DNA of 64,000 nt from Unio delphinus (GCA_029339505.1 JAQISU010000097.1:5117001-5181000), one strand, 5' to 3'. Counted from the stretch's first letter, positions 11,501-26,500 are shown. A program made the numbers and translations. The notes: generated by a model not told the origin, from the sequence alone.

Positions 11501-14500
11501 CTTTCCAGGTTTGTTGACCATATCTGTTTCTGGGAACCAGACTGACAAGAAGGAGGAGGCTAATTTTAAGGTTGCATATTCAACTGAGGCTATGTCCGCA
11601 TGAAGAGTTAGCAGATAAACCTTTTATTCTGATTCACACTAACATGCTTCCTGCCAATTCGATGGGCTAGGAGTGGATATGAAGGATCTGTTGATGATCC
11701 AACAAGTCCTGAGATGCCATAGAAAGAATGGGACTTCCAAACAGACTCTTGGTTTCAAGTTCAACAGGAGCAGCCCTAAGGATGTCTTTACTGTGATAAA
11801 GAAGAGTCCAAATCAAAATCATGGTGGATGTGAAGTTCCACCAACTAAGCCATAGAAACAGAAAAGTACATGCTGAGATATCTTGGCAACAGCTTTTGTC
11901 AGCATACTACAAAAAAAAGTATGAGAAGCTATGGTGACAACCTATGGCAACACGCTATGAGAAAAGCGGTGTATTTTCCTCCAAGAGATGTAGTGACGAC
12001 ACAATGGTATAGGTGGTGCATCTCCTCTTCAATGGGAGACAGCGACATGCCACAAGTTGTGCATCAAATCCACAAATGGAGGCAGTAATACACTAAGTGG
12101 TGAGCGGTGCATCTCCTAAACAATAAGAGACAGCAACATGCTATGGAATGAATGGTTGGGAGGGGTATTTCATTCTGAAGACTTCTGCAAGATTCCAGTT
12201 TTCTGTATGATTTAGTCTGGATGAGTGTCCCAGGAAGAAATTTTTTGGCCACACTTTCCCACAGATTGTTTGACATTATTCCTCAATATAGCAAATAAAT
12301 TAAAATATTTCTCATGTAGAACTAATCTTGTTCGTATTTACAATGTACATCCCTGTGATCACTACAGATATAGTAAACCTTAGCATAAATTTAGTCTTTT
12401 TCCATGTAAGAGTTCACAAGTGTTTTGTAAAAGATTTATTGAGAAGTATACATACATACTATAATGTGAACAAAATTAGTGTCAATTAAAACCGAAGAAC
12501 GAGCAGTGTCTTGTCAGCACCTGTTATTCCTTGCATAAATGACTTATATGACCCCTGCCGGTGTACACAAAGTAACCCCAAGTTCCAAGTTTAAAGGTTA
12601 CCACATAAATGATTGGGAATATAAACAAACAGATAGATATAATTATTTAAGACACCAGGTTACAGATATAAAAACACTGCAACAGTGAAAGTTTCTCTGG
12701 TACTTGGCACACGTCTGATTACATCAACATCCTTTAAAAAGATGGGCAAGCTGCGCACAAGGAATTGTCATACTGACAATTCTTGACTCTTAAGGGAAGA
12801 TGTATACACAGAAAATGGACAGCATGTTTTTTTGTCATGAAAAAGATAACAATAACCATTGGTAAGCTATAGCTGCTATTAAAAACTCCAACCTTAAACT
12901 GTTGATCTTGCGACCACGACTGGAAAAATTACCATGTTTCACTTAGCAATAAAATGATTCAATAAATAAATGAAAAAAAAAAAGATTTTTTTTTACAAAT
13001 GATTTTCTGCTATGGTGCTCCTGGGCTCATTAAACAATTTTTACATCACGTTTTTCTTTAAAATGAAGATTATTTCATTAGGCCAATGTACAACATTTTG
13101 GCAGGCATTTGCCTCTAGGCGTATGTACATTTTGGCAGGCATTTGCCTCTAGGCCTATGTACAACATTTTGGCAGGCAAAATGTTGTACATAGGCATCTA
13201 CACAAAGTATTTAAGAAAACTTAGATACTGAAACATAATGGAGAAAGGTCAAAACATTTGTTTGCGAGGTTAAAAAAAATCAGGTATCAAGTGGTCTAGT
13301 TTCTTTAGAATTAATAAAGAACAGCCTAGAAAAATTATAATTTTGTATGCTTCTAATCCGCCCAGATATTGTCGCTTTAACATAAAGAGCACTAATTAAA
13401 TGAAACTCAAAAATACGAAAAATTAATATGTAAAAAATTTACAAAGGAGAACATACCAAGTCCCATGTGGTGATAAAGGACAAACTGACAAATGCTTCAT
13501 AGTAAGTACTCCTTAGTCTCTCAACAATCTCATGTACTAGGATAAAGCGACATACAAAGGCGGTCATATATGATATGCCAACGATACAGGTCATTACCTG
13601 CAAAGGAAAATGTTGGAAAGAACATTATTAAACACAAGGCTACAAATCTAATTTTAAAAAATGAACATAGCAAACCTACAATTATTTAGTAATGTAAAGT
13701 GCAAGTTGATTGAAACGTGGAGAAACGACTTTCCGACATGGGGTGGGGCTTGTTTAAAACAAAATATGTTTTTGATTTTTGTTTTTTTATGGTTTAACGC
13801 CATTTTTCAGCACAATTTTTTTTATAGGCTATAAATGGCAGCCAGTATTAATGGCGGAGGAAGAACCTGGAAAACCCCCAAAAGAACCACCGACCCACGA
13901 GAAACTACTGGCAAGCTATCTCATATACCCACATTGGCCGAATCAGAGACTTGAACCCACGCAGACCAAGGTGAGATGGCAGTGATCCATAACGGACAGC
14001 ACTTTAGAACACTCAGGGCCCCTGAACAAATTGTTTAGCAATTTTCAGGTTAGGGTCTGACCTGGCCTTAATATATTTTTTTTAAAAGGACAAATATCTC
14101 TTTTTTAATTTTAATTTTTTTAACTAACACTGGAGTTTTAAGGATGTTCATCTAACTTTTTGTGAACATATAGGTGTTGTGACTGAACCAAAGGCACTTA
14201 CCTTCCCTAGAATACATAGACTTTATCTTGTGTGCCTTTTACTATAGCAATAGAAAAAAGCTGCATTTCATTAGACTTCATTTTTATTTCTGGTAATTAT
14301 TAGGACAACAACTGTACAGACAGGACAAGATATATTTACTCTAAAATGTGAAAAAAACTAATCAGTGAATATGTCTGGTCAAGTACTAGTTGGAATAGTG
14401 AATAGGTCTGGTAAAGCACTGGTTAGGACTTTGGAATAGTGAATAGTTTTGAATAGGTCTGGTCAGGACTTTGGAATAGGTCTAGTCAAGCACTGATAAG

Positions 14501-17500
14501 GAATAGCAAATATATCTGGTAAAATGCTATGTAAAAATAGTGAATACCTCGGGTAAATTACAAAGACTGAAGAGATAATCCTTCTTCTGCTTCATGACTT
14601 GACACAACTCCCTTCTCAGCTTGTTGAGCATCAGCAAGAAAAATAGCAGCTGAAATGCAAATAGAAGGCCACTTATTTTGCACTGCACAAAATTATATTG
14701 TCTGTAGTACCCAGGTATATTACACATTAACCCCTATTTTAAGGTGTCAGGTATATTGTACCCTCACTATAAGGGGCTGATCCATTTTAAAAGGTCCCAA
14801 TTTCATTAAAGTGTAAAATGTACAAATACCTCAATATAAAGAAACCTCACCAATGAGGCACCCCACTTTGGACTGATATTGACATAATTACAAGGGAAGC
14901 CTAAATTTTCGATCTTCTAATGGTCCACAGTGTATATTTACGATGTCTGTGTTAAGCTAATGCATCACCTCTGTGTTGTATAATGCAGTCTACTGCATAT
15001 TAGTTGCTATGCTGATTTATTTTCTGGGAAAACTTAAACAGGGTTTGTATGCTTCCAATGACGTGCATTCATAGCCTCTGCCAGGACTTTCTAGTACCTC
15101 AAAAATAAATTTCCAGGACTTCAAACATAGATAGTAAAAGTGGAAATTGTGCATATACAGAATGATGAGAAGGTACATAATTTAAAAAGCTGAAACATTT
15201 GAGACTAGCAACACAACACATTGAGAAACTGGTCATGCTGAGATGGTCCTAAAAATGTTTGGGGGAAAAGAAAAATGATTTTTAATAAACTTCAAAAACA
15301 AAAGTGTCCTTTTTCATGGATTTCATAGCCTTGAATTTAAGTAGCCAAAGTCCAGTATATTTAAGGTTTTCAAGTAAACACAAACCATATATTAAACAAG
15401 TACATTTGCTTAGCAATTCATCCAAATGAAGACAAATTAAATGATCCTGTAATATAGTTAAGAGTTATTATAACGTTTCAGTTAGAAATGTATAACAAGA
15501 GTCCCATGCTGGGACAGTTGCTCTAGCGTACATAGTCATGATGTTTTTACAAATAATCTTAACAGCAGAAACAAATACTACAATGAATGTACCTCACATG
15601 CCAAGACAAAATTGTCCCATCCTGTCACATAACGAAACAGCTGAGTGGACATCACTCTGGAGACTGGAAAAGTACCTCCTGTTGGAGAAAATTCAAGCAG
15701 CATGGCGACGGTGCAGAAGAGGTTTTTTGGAGCATTGTATGCTGAAAGCTCGACATGTACTGCAAGGGTTTGTGTATCTAGCCAATCCAATGCTTCCAAC
15801 TCTTGTAGCTGCTTGAGTGCTTCACTCCTGCAAGTAATAATAATACTACAACAGTAAAATTGTTCAATAATACAAACCTTTTTGTGAACATCGAGGAATA
15901 CAGATAATTGGGAAAAGTCAATAAATTAAACATTCATTAACGGGACATTTTTGATGATTAACTGAAGCTAAGATGAAATTTCATAACATAATTTAAGATA
16001 CTGGCATACATTGGATTCCATGAAATGAAGTAGTATACCTGGACTTATTTAGCTGGATTCCAAGAAATGAAGTAGTATACCTGGACTTATTTAGCTGGAT
16101 TCCAAGAAATGAAGTACTATACCTGGACTTATTTAGCTGGATTCTAAGAAATGAAGTAGTATACCTGGACTTATTTAGCTGGATTCGTGATCCCACACCT
16201 TGTTGTTTGTAGATTATGTTGTCATTCCAACAGTCATTTGGATCCTGCAGTGCAGCAGTGCGAGAAGTCTCATTGGAGATATGGTTAGAACAATCATAAG
16301 GCAGAGAGGCACATAAAGGTTGAAATTCAATCTTTACCGTTCTGATCTGAACTTGTCCAATGATGTAACTACTGCCATAGAGACCCTGGAAACACCAAGG
16401 ATGTTAGAAAATTTGTCTACTGCTTATTTGGTGTAAAATCTGCGAAGAAAATCATCTAACGAAAATCAGTCTTTAGTGACTTTGTTTTTAAAATAAATAA
16501 AATGCATGCTGATTCATTACTTTGAAATTTTTGAACAAATTTGGTACCAAGAGGACCTAACAATAATTTTCAAGTGTTTCTCTTGAGCAACACTTTATTA
16601 CTGAAACTCCAGGAATCAAATCCCCAATAGGCCTCCCTTGAAGGGATTTAATTCTGCTACCTTGAAGGGATTTGCAGTAATTCATTAGCAGTCTGCTTCT
16701 TGCTTCTGTTTTTGTTTTGAAGTATTGAAACCATCTGAAGTATTCTTGAGAAATGTAAACCTACCAAATTTGGTAACCAAAATATTTTCTTGTATCTTTA
16801 AAGTTTTAAAATGTTAACAAGAAAAGTGCAACACAAAAATCTTTGTCTTAGCTTGATGTGTGCATAATGAGACAAAGACTAAGTATATTCTAAGACGTGC
16901 CTACATCTTTGTGATGCGGATTTCATACCATTTCGTGTCTTGCTTTTGGTCCCTTATTTTCTTGGCAGAATTGTTTTTTCTCTTTCACAAAAGCTTTTTC
17001 ACCAGACATTTAGGAAAAAATTGAGAAAAAAAATCTTTAACATTGCTTAGTGGTCCAAGCTGAATTGTTGAACCAACATGAGAATCAAAATCATCGATTT
17101 TGAACACGGCAAGATCATCATTCCATTGGGCAAATATGACTATGTCTGCCTTGTCATCCGATTAAAAATCACTTGCATCTGGTTTTGAAATGGGACCGAC
17201 ACTGAACCCTTTAAAGTCACTCATATCTGAATCAGAATCCTTTATGTTTATCTCAACCACACAAGTTACGTAAAGCATGGAAAATCTTTCAGCATGTCTA
17301 AATTTAACCTATCGGCTTTCAAACTTGTATCAAAATATCCAGTAAACAATCCTCTAATTGGTTATTATAATCAACGATATATATAAACATCCATACTTTA
17401 AACCAATGAACATAGCTGTATTGTGCACACATAAGCGACACTGGGGTAGTAAACTAGGCTTATCAGCACTGTATATATGCATCAGTGGGGTTTAGGAGCT

Positions 17501-20500
17501 ATTTACAGGAGATGTTCAGATGCAGTATTCGTAGCTAAAGGGTTGAGCGAGGTAGACAAAATGATTTTCAGTTTGGCAACCAAGGCAGCCATTATGTTTA
17601 TATTGCCAAAATTTTCAAACAAGCCCCAACTGGACATTGATTGACAAGAAGTCTGCATGTTGAAATGATCAGTAGTTCAGAAGGATTGGTGATAATAAGA
17701 TCCCAATGTTGACATGTTGCTCATGGCAGCCATATTGGATACAAGGCTGGCACCATAATAATGTTCTAAGTGTATGATAAAAACATGCATGTTCCCTTTC
17801 ATAAATAACATCAGATAATTAGCTGCCCAATTTGAATTTATATGCAAATTTCATCCCATATGATCTTCTAACATTTGGAACATCATCAATTACCTTGTCC
17901 AGTTCTGAGGCTGTTTCTTTATTATGAAACACGTTGGGGTAAAGAGCATCAAGCAACGATGTTTGACTCCACCTGTACCAGTCATGCCTGTTCTTGATGG
18001 ACTGAAAAGCTGGATTTCCTGATCTAAAAATTAAAACCATTACAAGGTAATTTATAACCATAATAACAATGAAATGATTTTCCAGGCATAACAAAGGAAA
18101 TATTAACCAGCATTGTTACCTGCCATATCACAAGATCTTTAGAATTTGACCAGGTTAGTGAAACAAAATGTTGTTAAAAACAAAATGGCTTAGAATGCCC
18201 TGACCTATACATTCCCTCTTTTTGTTTTCATTGTTATCTCAATTTATTTATCACCATTCTTTCAGCATTGATGAAAATAATTCCAGTGTACCTGTATAAA
18301 TGTTATATATGTGTTTACTTCAAAATAGTGTACAGGTATAACAGTTTAAATATAGCTAAGACAAAGTGGCCACAGAAGAAATGTACAGAGTCAAGCTAAA
18401 GTGTTGTAATTACTACATTAATGAAAATCTGATGCAGTGAAAATACCGTAAAACCTACTATTAGTGACCACCTGTCATTTCTGACCACAATCATAATGCA
18501 TGGATTAATTTTGTAATATAAACACTCTGCTGTGAATGACCGCATCGCAAAAACAGAAAGGATAAACTCCACCGATATTTATTTAATTCCTGTAAAAACG
18601 ACAGCTCATAACATTCTAAATTGTAAAAAAAAAAAAAAAAAAGGCTGGCTACTGATGTCGGATATTGTTCTCCACTATTTGTATAGGGGTAAGCTATGCA
18701 GGGAACCAGACTATTCCTGCACTAAGCAACGATTGTTCTAATAAAAAAACAAACAGAACAGGAATCTTAAAAAAAGACAAAAAAAGTATTGTTGCTACTG
18801 GTGATAGTTGCTTTAGTCGGTAAACCAGGATAATGTACATGTGATGAATTGCCGCTGTACTGCCAAAGTTGATCACGTATATTGTTTGTCTTTATCGAGT
18901 TAATCCATATTGGGGGGTGGGTGGGTGAATAAAGTCATTGTCTATAAAACCAGCAAGAGAGAATCATTGTGGGATTCAATCGTGTTCAAGATTTGTGATG
19001 TTTGTTGTTTTAAACCCCAAGACTATTAATAAAGAATAGAATATATGTACAGTGATTGTGGTTATTTTTCTTGAAATTGTTTTATAACTGGACCTTGTAC
19101 ACAAAACTAGCTACGAGATACCCCTTTTATTTGGCAGAAGGGGCGGTCTCTTAAAACAGGTTTTACTGAACTATTATTTACAAAAGACATTTATTCTATA
19201 CAAATACAATCAAACCTTGTCAAATTTGAAAATTTACTTGCCTAAAAAGTTCCGACTAGGAGACTATTCTTTATCTAGTTCTAAAAAATGGCTGCTTTAT
19301 ACAGGGTTCATTGTACTGTTTCTTTAGAACAGACCAGGGCTGGCCTCACCTGACAAAAATGGCTGCTTTAAACGGGGTTCATTGTAATGTTGTTTAGATA
19401 AGACAAAACATGGCCTCACCTGACAAATGCATTCTTGAAAGCCTCATTGAGGTAGAATGGAGAGCTGGTGTCCTTGCCATATGCCATCACAAGTAAGAGA
19501 ACAACTACCAGCAAGAACCTTCCGCCATCCCTGCCAAGAGGAAGCATCAGTATTACATGTAGAGTAGAATACCCTTTTAAACGAACAAAATTATGTGCCA
19601 ATTTATTACAGGATACTTAAATTTAAATAACAGGTGGGTTCATTAGTGATATTTCATAACAAATTAATGGGACTAAGCTGTATAAACTACTCCATTAAAG
19701 ATTAATCAGGTCTAAATTCCAAGCACCTGCATAGGGTTATATTCATTAATACAGTAAAACAAGATTAATCAGGTCTAAATTCCAAGCACCTGCATAGGGT
19801 TATATTCATTAATACAGTAAAACAAGATTAATCAGGTCTAAATTCCAAGCACCTGCATAGGGTTATATTCATTAATACAGTAAAACAAGATTAATCAGGT
19901 CTAAATTCCAAGCACCTGCATAGGGTTATATTCATGCAACTAAAAGGTTCTGATTTAGTACAATCTCAAAGTAATTTATTATTAGTAAGAATTTTTAGAA
20001 ATAGATCTTAAACGAAACATACCCCAGTAGAGCGATGGCTCTATTTTCTTTCAAGATTTTCTTCCTTGCATCTAGAAGCCTTTTTTCCGATGGCGGTCTT
20101 GCAAATCTGAGATACCGAGACCTCTGTCTGGCTGCTACTCCCTAGAAAGAATTTTATTTTGGATTATAGATTTATGTTCCTGTTGGTCAAATTAAAATTT
20201 TATTACATTTATCCAACACCCACCTCACCCCACCCCCCAGCTAAATGTCAGTGCATATTCTTGTGCAGCCTGCAGTGATGATTTTGACTCTTGGAAATCC
20301 AACTCATTCAATGTCTTGTCAATACACATGGTTCATTCCAAAAAACTAAATTGGATATCCAAGCACTTTTAAAGGATAAAAGTGAAATCATTAAGCATGT
20401 TAAGCAAATGCATCGGATCAAAGAAAGATTGTTAATTATGATATATCCACAAAATTTCAAATCTAAAAATTTTCTTGCACAAATACGACTGAAATATTCC

Positions 20501-23500
20501 ACGGTGCAGTTGAAAACTCTGAAAGTAGTCTGTAATTATATTATCTGTGATTATATTTGTGATTATATTATCTGTAATATTATTATCTGTGATTATATTA
20601 TCTGTAATTATATTATCTGTGAATATATTATCTGTAATTATATTCTGTGATTATATTATCTGTAATTATATTATCTGTGATTATATTATCTGTAATTACA
20701 TTCTGTGATTATATTATCTGCAATTATATTATGTGATTATATTATCTGTAATTATATGATCTGATTATATTGTCTGTAATTATATTATCTGTAATTATAT
20801 TATCTGTGATTATATTATCTGTAATATTATTATCTGTGATTATATCATCTGTAATATTATTATCTGTGATTATATCATCTGTAATTATATTATCTGTGAT
20901 TATATTATCTGTAATTATATTCTGTGATTATATTATCTGCAATTATATTATCTGTGATTATATTATCTGTAATTATATTATCTGTGATTATATTATCTGT
21001 AATTATATTATCTGTGATTATATTATCTGTAATTATATTATCCTTAGTCTTACTACTTAACTGAGTACTGCAAATTTTTATGTTTAACAAAAAATTGAGA
21101 CAGCATAATAATTTGAAAACTAAAAAGAATATTTCAACTCATGATGCCAATTTTAAAAACCATTATGTACCCTCTCTAGTTCATCACACTCCTCACAGCA
21201 GTTTTCCAGCTGGTTCTTCTTTCTTCTCAGGTCTTGCTTTGCCTTCTCGCGGTTGTAAATATCAGAATGGTCAAACACCGTTGGATCTCCACGATATCTA
21301 AAAGCTGTGTACACGACTAGGAACATGATCTGTAAATGACAGAAGCATTCTTCATTTTAAATTTATTATAAAACAATTTCCAAACATATTTTGTAAGATA
21401 CAATGATTGGCCATTATGGCCAAAAGAAATTAGTCAGACCTGTCAACAGTGGCTACAAATGTGAAAAAATAAATCTGGCTTTCTACACAGGTGACCTATG
21501 TACACAGTTCGACCTTTCAATTTTTTTTTTAACAAACAGAATACACCTAATATCATCATTATTATTTATCTTTATGATTAAGATTGTTTTAACTGCACTA
21601 TTTATAAAAATCATTAATATATGTTGTTTTGGGGTTTAATGCTATTTCTCAGTAAAAGATGGGCTTTTTGTGGCAACCAATATAACAGTGAAGGGAGAAT
21701 CTGGGTAGGTTTTTTTTTTAAACGAATGCCTTTTCTATCAAAGAAAATATTCAATGGTATACTTAAATGGTCATACATTTTAGCCGTGTAATTCTGTGAA
21801 CTCAATAGTTTTCATGAGGAACCATTTTTGTGTGGATTCCATAGCTGCTACAAAACTACAAATTTACAGACTCAATGATCTTTCTATAGAAACAATTTTA
21901 AAAAGTACCTTGCTTGCTCAATAAATTTAACTACTAAAAAAGATGCCATTTTTGACCTAAATCAAGAAAATGTATATGCATGAAAATAGGACCTAATAGT
22001 CATGGATTTGGTCAGGTATGTATGCATATGCTATATATAGAGTTCATGGAGTTTTTTTTCTTCTTCTCTTTAACCCTTGACCTCGTCAGTGTGTATTTTT
22101 AGGCAGTAGATAAACATGTACCAAAGTTACACAGTGCTATAAATAGCACACTATAAATAGAACACTTGTTACCGATTTGACCCCATACACACAGGTTAAC
22201 TGTTAAGCAGCGAAGTATGTTACAGTTTTATCAAAGTGAACAAAAAACTTATTTTGTTCTTGGGACACAAGGTCTAGGCGAACTGAACACAAAACTTGTT
22301 TTTTTTCTTAAGTCTTGGGACACATGGCCTAGCTGAATAATACTTTATTGTATCCTGTCCCAAGATATATGGTAAATACAGAAAATAGGAACTACATTAA
22401 AATACTCTAAAACTTCTTATGCACACACTGGAAAGGCAACTCTGGTCCTCTTTTGGGGACAAAAATAATTTACTAACCAATAGTGGATGAGTGATGAACA
22501 CGCAGACTAGGAAGCTGAAGTAAAGGGACTGGAGCCACATCATGCTCTTCTGCGGACCAAACCTAAAAAAAATGGCTAAATGTTTACTTTATCTGCTGTA
22601 ATATACCCTGGTACTTGCTATACTGATTTACACATCAAAGCATTCAGTATGAAAAGTCAAGAATCTGTGTTCAATTTAGTCATACCAAAATAAAATATGT
22701 AAAAGGACAGTTACATAGGTTGAACAATTATCAATTACAACTTGGTCAACAGGATGACCATAATGTGAGCTTTCTATTTTATGAGATAAAAATGATGTTC
22801 TTCATTATCCACCACCAGATGCTTGTCAACACAAGCAGGCCATTTTAATTTGTAATGGGTAATGATCCTATCTTTCTATACAAATATTTATCATTTTACC
22901 TCTGTCCCAATAAATATGGCTGTCAAATTCAATTTTTTGTTGTTTCCAAAGCCATTTTCATTTAGGACAAATGTCAAAAGTAAGTTCTCTGGTTAAAACC
23001 ACTTGTTGATATGGCCATTCATTTTGAGTGAAGTAAATATTTTCAAGATGGCTGCTATGGTGTTTGTATAGGATGTCAAATCAGTATCATTTTCATTGCA
23101 AATGAACTGGACCACATAAAAACAACTGGACCACAATAACCATCTGGACCACAATAACCATCTGGACCACATAGAAAGTCTATTTGTGAAAACCCCACAT
23201 CAATATGACTTTCTGCTCTAGCTGAGATGTGAGAATATTTTCAAGATGGCTGCCATGGTGGCCATGTTTAAAGTCTAATTAATCATTTGCACTTATTAGA
23301 CAGCAAAAGAAGTCTGCTAATATGACCATCTATTCAGGGTGGGGGAGGGGGTAACGCCAACAATATTTTCAACACATTACCATATTGGATATCTAATCAT
23401 CACCTTTGTCATTCCAGACCAACCAGACGTCATGAGAAATGAAAGTGAAAATTTTAAAAACCAAATGTTGGTATGATTATCAATTCAGATGTAGTAGTGA

Positions 23501-26500
23501 TAACAAGATTTTCAAGATGGCCACTGTGGCAACAACAATTGGATGTTTGAGCAGCACCATTTTTTCATTTAGGATCAACTAGAACTAAAACTTAATGTGT
23601 GTGTGTGTGTGTATGTGTGTGTGGGTACATGTGCCTGTCTAAAGTTTCAAAGCAATCCTTAAAGTAGTTTTGGAAGAGTAGCTATGAAGTACGGATGGAC
23701 GGCAGTCTACAGACATTCCGATAAGCTCTCCTGGTCTATAATAAAAAATAAGTTATTGTAACCTACTTGACAGTAATTTTAAGCTTTTAAACATAATGCA
23801 AGTATTTATCAAGTACAAGGTTTGATCCATAAACTTGTGGCACTTTTCAGAAGTACTCAAAAATAGGCTCCTTTCCAAATGTCCCTTGTCCCAATCTTAC
23901 TTTAATTTCTTAACCTTAGGTCTCACTGGATAGTTTCGCATTTTGACACCATCCTAGCATTTTTCAGTTCACACATAAGCTAAATCTGTAATGTGGGTTA
24001 GATTTACTTTTGAGTTAGGCTTGGAAATGGGTTGACTTATTGGTGACTGCCTGTCACAGTTAGACTAGCACAGGAGATCAAATGTGTAACTTGGGATTCA
24101 AATGAGCTGTGGACTTGGCTTGCATATTTACATGTGTCTGCTACAGAGGTAAATATCTAAAAATCTAGAAGGTTGAGGGCTGATGAAAAGTATGCTAATT
24201 TGTTACAGTAATAGTGAACTTTATTCATGTATAAGGCACATACTGATTCTCTTAGCTCTCTTGTCACAGGAAAATATTCAAAATAACCCCCTTTCTGTAA
24301 AAAATGAATGTAAAATAGAGGGGTTGGGGCCAGTATTGATTCAGTATAAAAGCCACTAGTTGCATAAGGAATTGACTTTAATTCCTCAGTCAGAATCTTA
24401 CAAGCGCAATTTCAACAAAAATCATTAGTTAATTTTTATTTATGTCTTGAATGTAATATTCTTATCATTTTTCTGCTATAGGTCATTGTCAGACAAAAAT
24501 TTGCCAAAAAAACTGTCCAGTGATACCTTAAGTCAGTTGCAACTGAACATTTTTCCCTCATATTGGCTCAATTTTCCCCATGTTAAAACACCCAATAAAA
24601 TGATCCGTCCTTCCCTGACCAAGGTTGTACATGGTAAGGGAGACAACTAAGACTTACCTGTATCCATACAAGATGGTTATGGTCGCACAGGCCAGACTGA
24701 TCGCGACACACAGAGTCCAAGCAATGTAACGACACCAGTAGGGGAGATAAGCAAGACTACTCTTCTTCCTCCCCATCATCACTGAAGAATAAAACAAAAC
24801 AAAATTTTTTTTTATACTTAATAAGAAAAACAGTATAATTTAAATATTTTCAATTCTGAAATAGGGTTGGCTGCATGATATATAACATAGAATTTATGAA
24901 AAAAAAGCAAAAGCCCTAAATGTATTACTTTTACTTAAAATATTGCTTTATTATGCAATACAAGATGAAAATGAAATTATTATATTATTATTAGAATTGT
25001 ATTGTATATTGTAAACTATTGTTATTGTGAAAAGAAACATTTTGTGTGAAAATAACTGTAAAAGTATTTTAATTAACAAACACCAATACTAAACTGATTT
25101 ATGGACTTCTGACTGCCACAGATACTAATACTAAAATGACCTGCAGACTTCTGACTGCCACAGGTACTAATACTAAAATGACTTGAAGACTTCAGTCTGC
25201 CACAGGTACTAATACTAAAATGACCTGCAGACTTCTGACTGCCACAGGTACTAATACTAAAACTAAAATGACCTGCAGACTTCTGACTGCCACAGGTACT
25301 AATACTAAAATGACCTGTAGACTTCTGACTGCCACAGGTACTAATACTAAAATGACCTGCAGACTTCTGACTGCCACAGGTACTAATACTAAAATGACCT
25401 GCAGACTTCTGACTGCCACAGATACTAATGCTAAACTGATCTGTAGACTTTTGACTGCCTGATTCTAATCCAAAACTGACCTGCAGACTTTTGACTTCCA
25501 CAGCTCGATACTGAGGGTGCTTTGTTTGTTTTGACACTATCAGTAGTTGAGGGACATTGTACATTTGTCCTATCACTGTTGTTCAGAGATGATGGCTTGT
25601 GGGTCTTCATGCTCTCTGCAACAGAGGGCGCTGCTGTAGTTCTAGTGCTATCTGCCAAGGCTTGAGGCCTAAGTAAACTACTGGCATCCTCAAAGCCACT
25701 GGAAGCCCGATCCAACTCTGGACATAAAGAAAACCGAGTGTAAAAAGTTATGTAGTAATGTGACTGGGGGGGGGGGGAAACACCATTCTGTACACAATTA
25801 ATCATCCACATATATTATGATCCAAAAATTGTATAATTAACCAGCATTTCATGCTCTAGCAAATTAATTATCATTTCATGCTCTAGCAAATTAATTATCA
25901 TTTCATGTTTTAACAAATTAATTAACATTTCATGTTCTAGCAAATTAATTATCATTTCATGTTCTAGCAAATTAATTAACATTTTATGGTCTAACAAATT
26001 AATTTTCATTTCATGGTCTAACAAATTAATTATCATTTCATAGTCTAAAAAATTATCATTTCATGTTTTAGTAAATTAATTATCATTTCATGTTCTAGCA
26101 AATTAATTATCATTTTATGGTCTAACAAATTAATTATCATTTCATGGTCTAAAAAATTAATTATCATTTCTAGCAAATTAATTATCATTTCATGTTCTAG
26201 CAAATTAATTATCATTTCATGGTCTAACAAATTAATTATTATTTCATGGTCTAACAAATTACTTATCATTTCATGGTCTAACAAATTAATTATTATTTCA
26301 TGGTCTAATGAATTCATTATCATTTCATGGTCTAACAAATTAATTATCATTTCATGGTCTAACAAATTAATTATTATTTCATGGTCTAATGAATTCATTA
26401 TCATTTCATGGTCTAACAAATTAATTATCATTTCATGGTCCAATGAATTCATTATCATTTCATGGTCTAATGAATTCATTATCATTTCATGGTCTAACGA

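Larger units (their letters stand above)
8606..12885 (-). mobile_element. DIRS-like retrotransposon, degraded, interrupted by a hAT element
   Basis: On the minus strand, in transcription order: an RT portion at 11364-10943 (WLIHNVQIQSLYQEL, YLLPNLKELECTPLQDLVYM), then after the hAT insertion HLHMRPLQFLL and RNase H-like blocks (SESSIHINNLEVKA, FLDGTSIIAYLGHQGDTHAP, NVLVDSLSGTDKAIL) down to about 9168. These motifs fit the RT-RNaseH of DIRS-type elements. Termini at about 8610-8770 and 12720-12885 are inverted copies of one another (shared CTTACCCATGGCTATTGTTT type ends and TCATACTGACAATTC). A further inverted copy of the outer edge at 8868-8896 fits the internal complementary region of DIRS elements. 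No tyrosine recombinase seen, and frames are broken, so it is inactive. Confidence 0.72.

Noticed and set aside
22068..22210. piggyBac-type terminus (TTAACCCTTGACCTCG)
   Set aside because: A TTAA and a CCCTT-like end are visible, but no matching second end or duplication was found.
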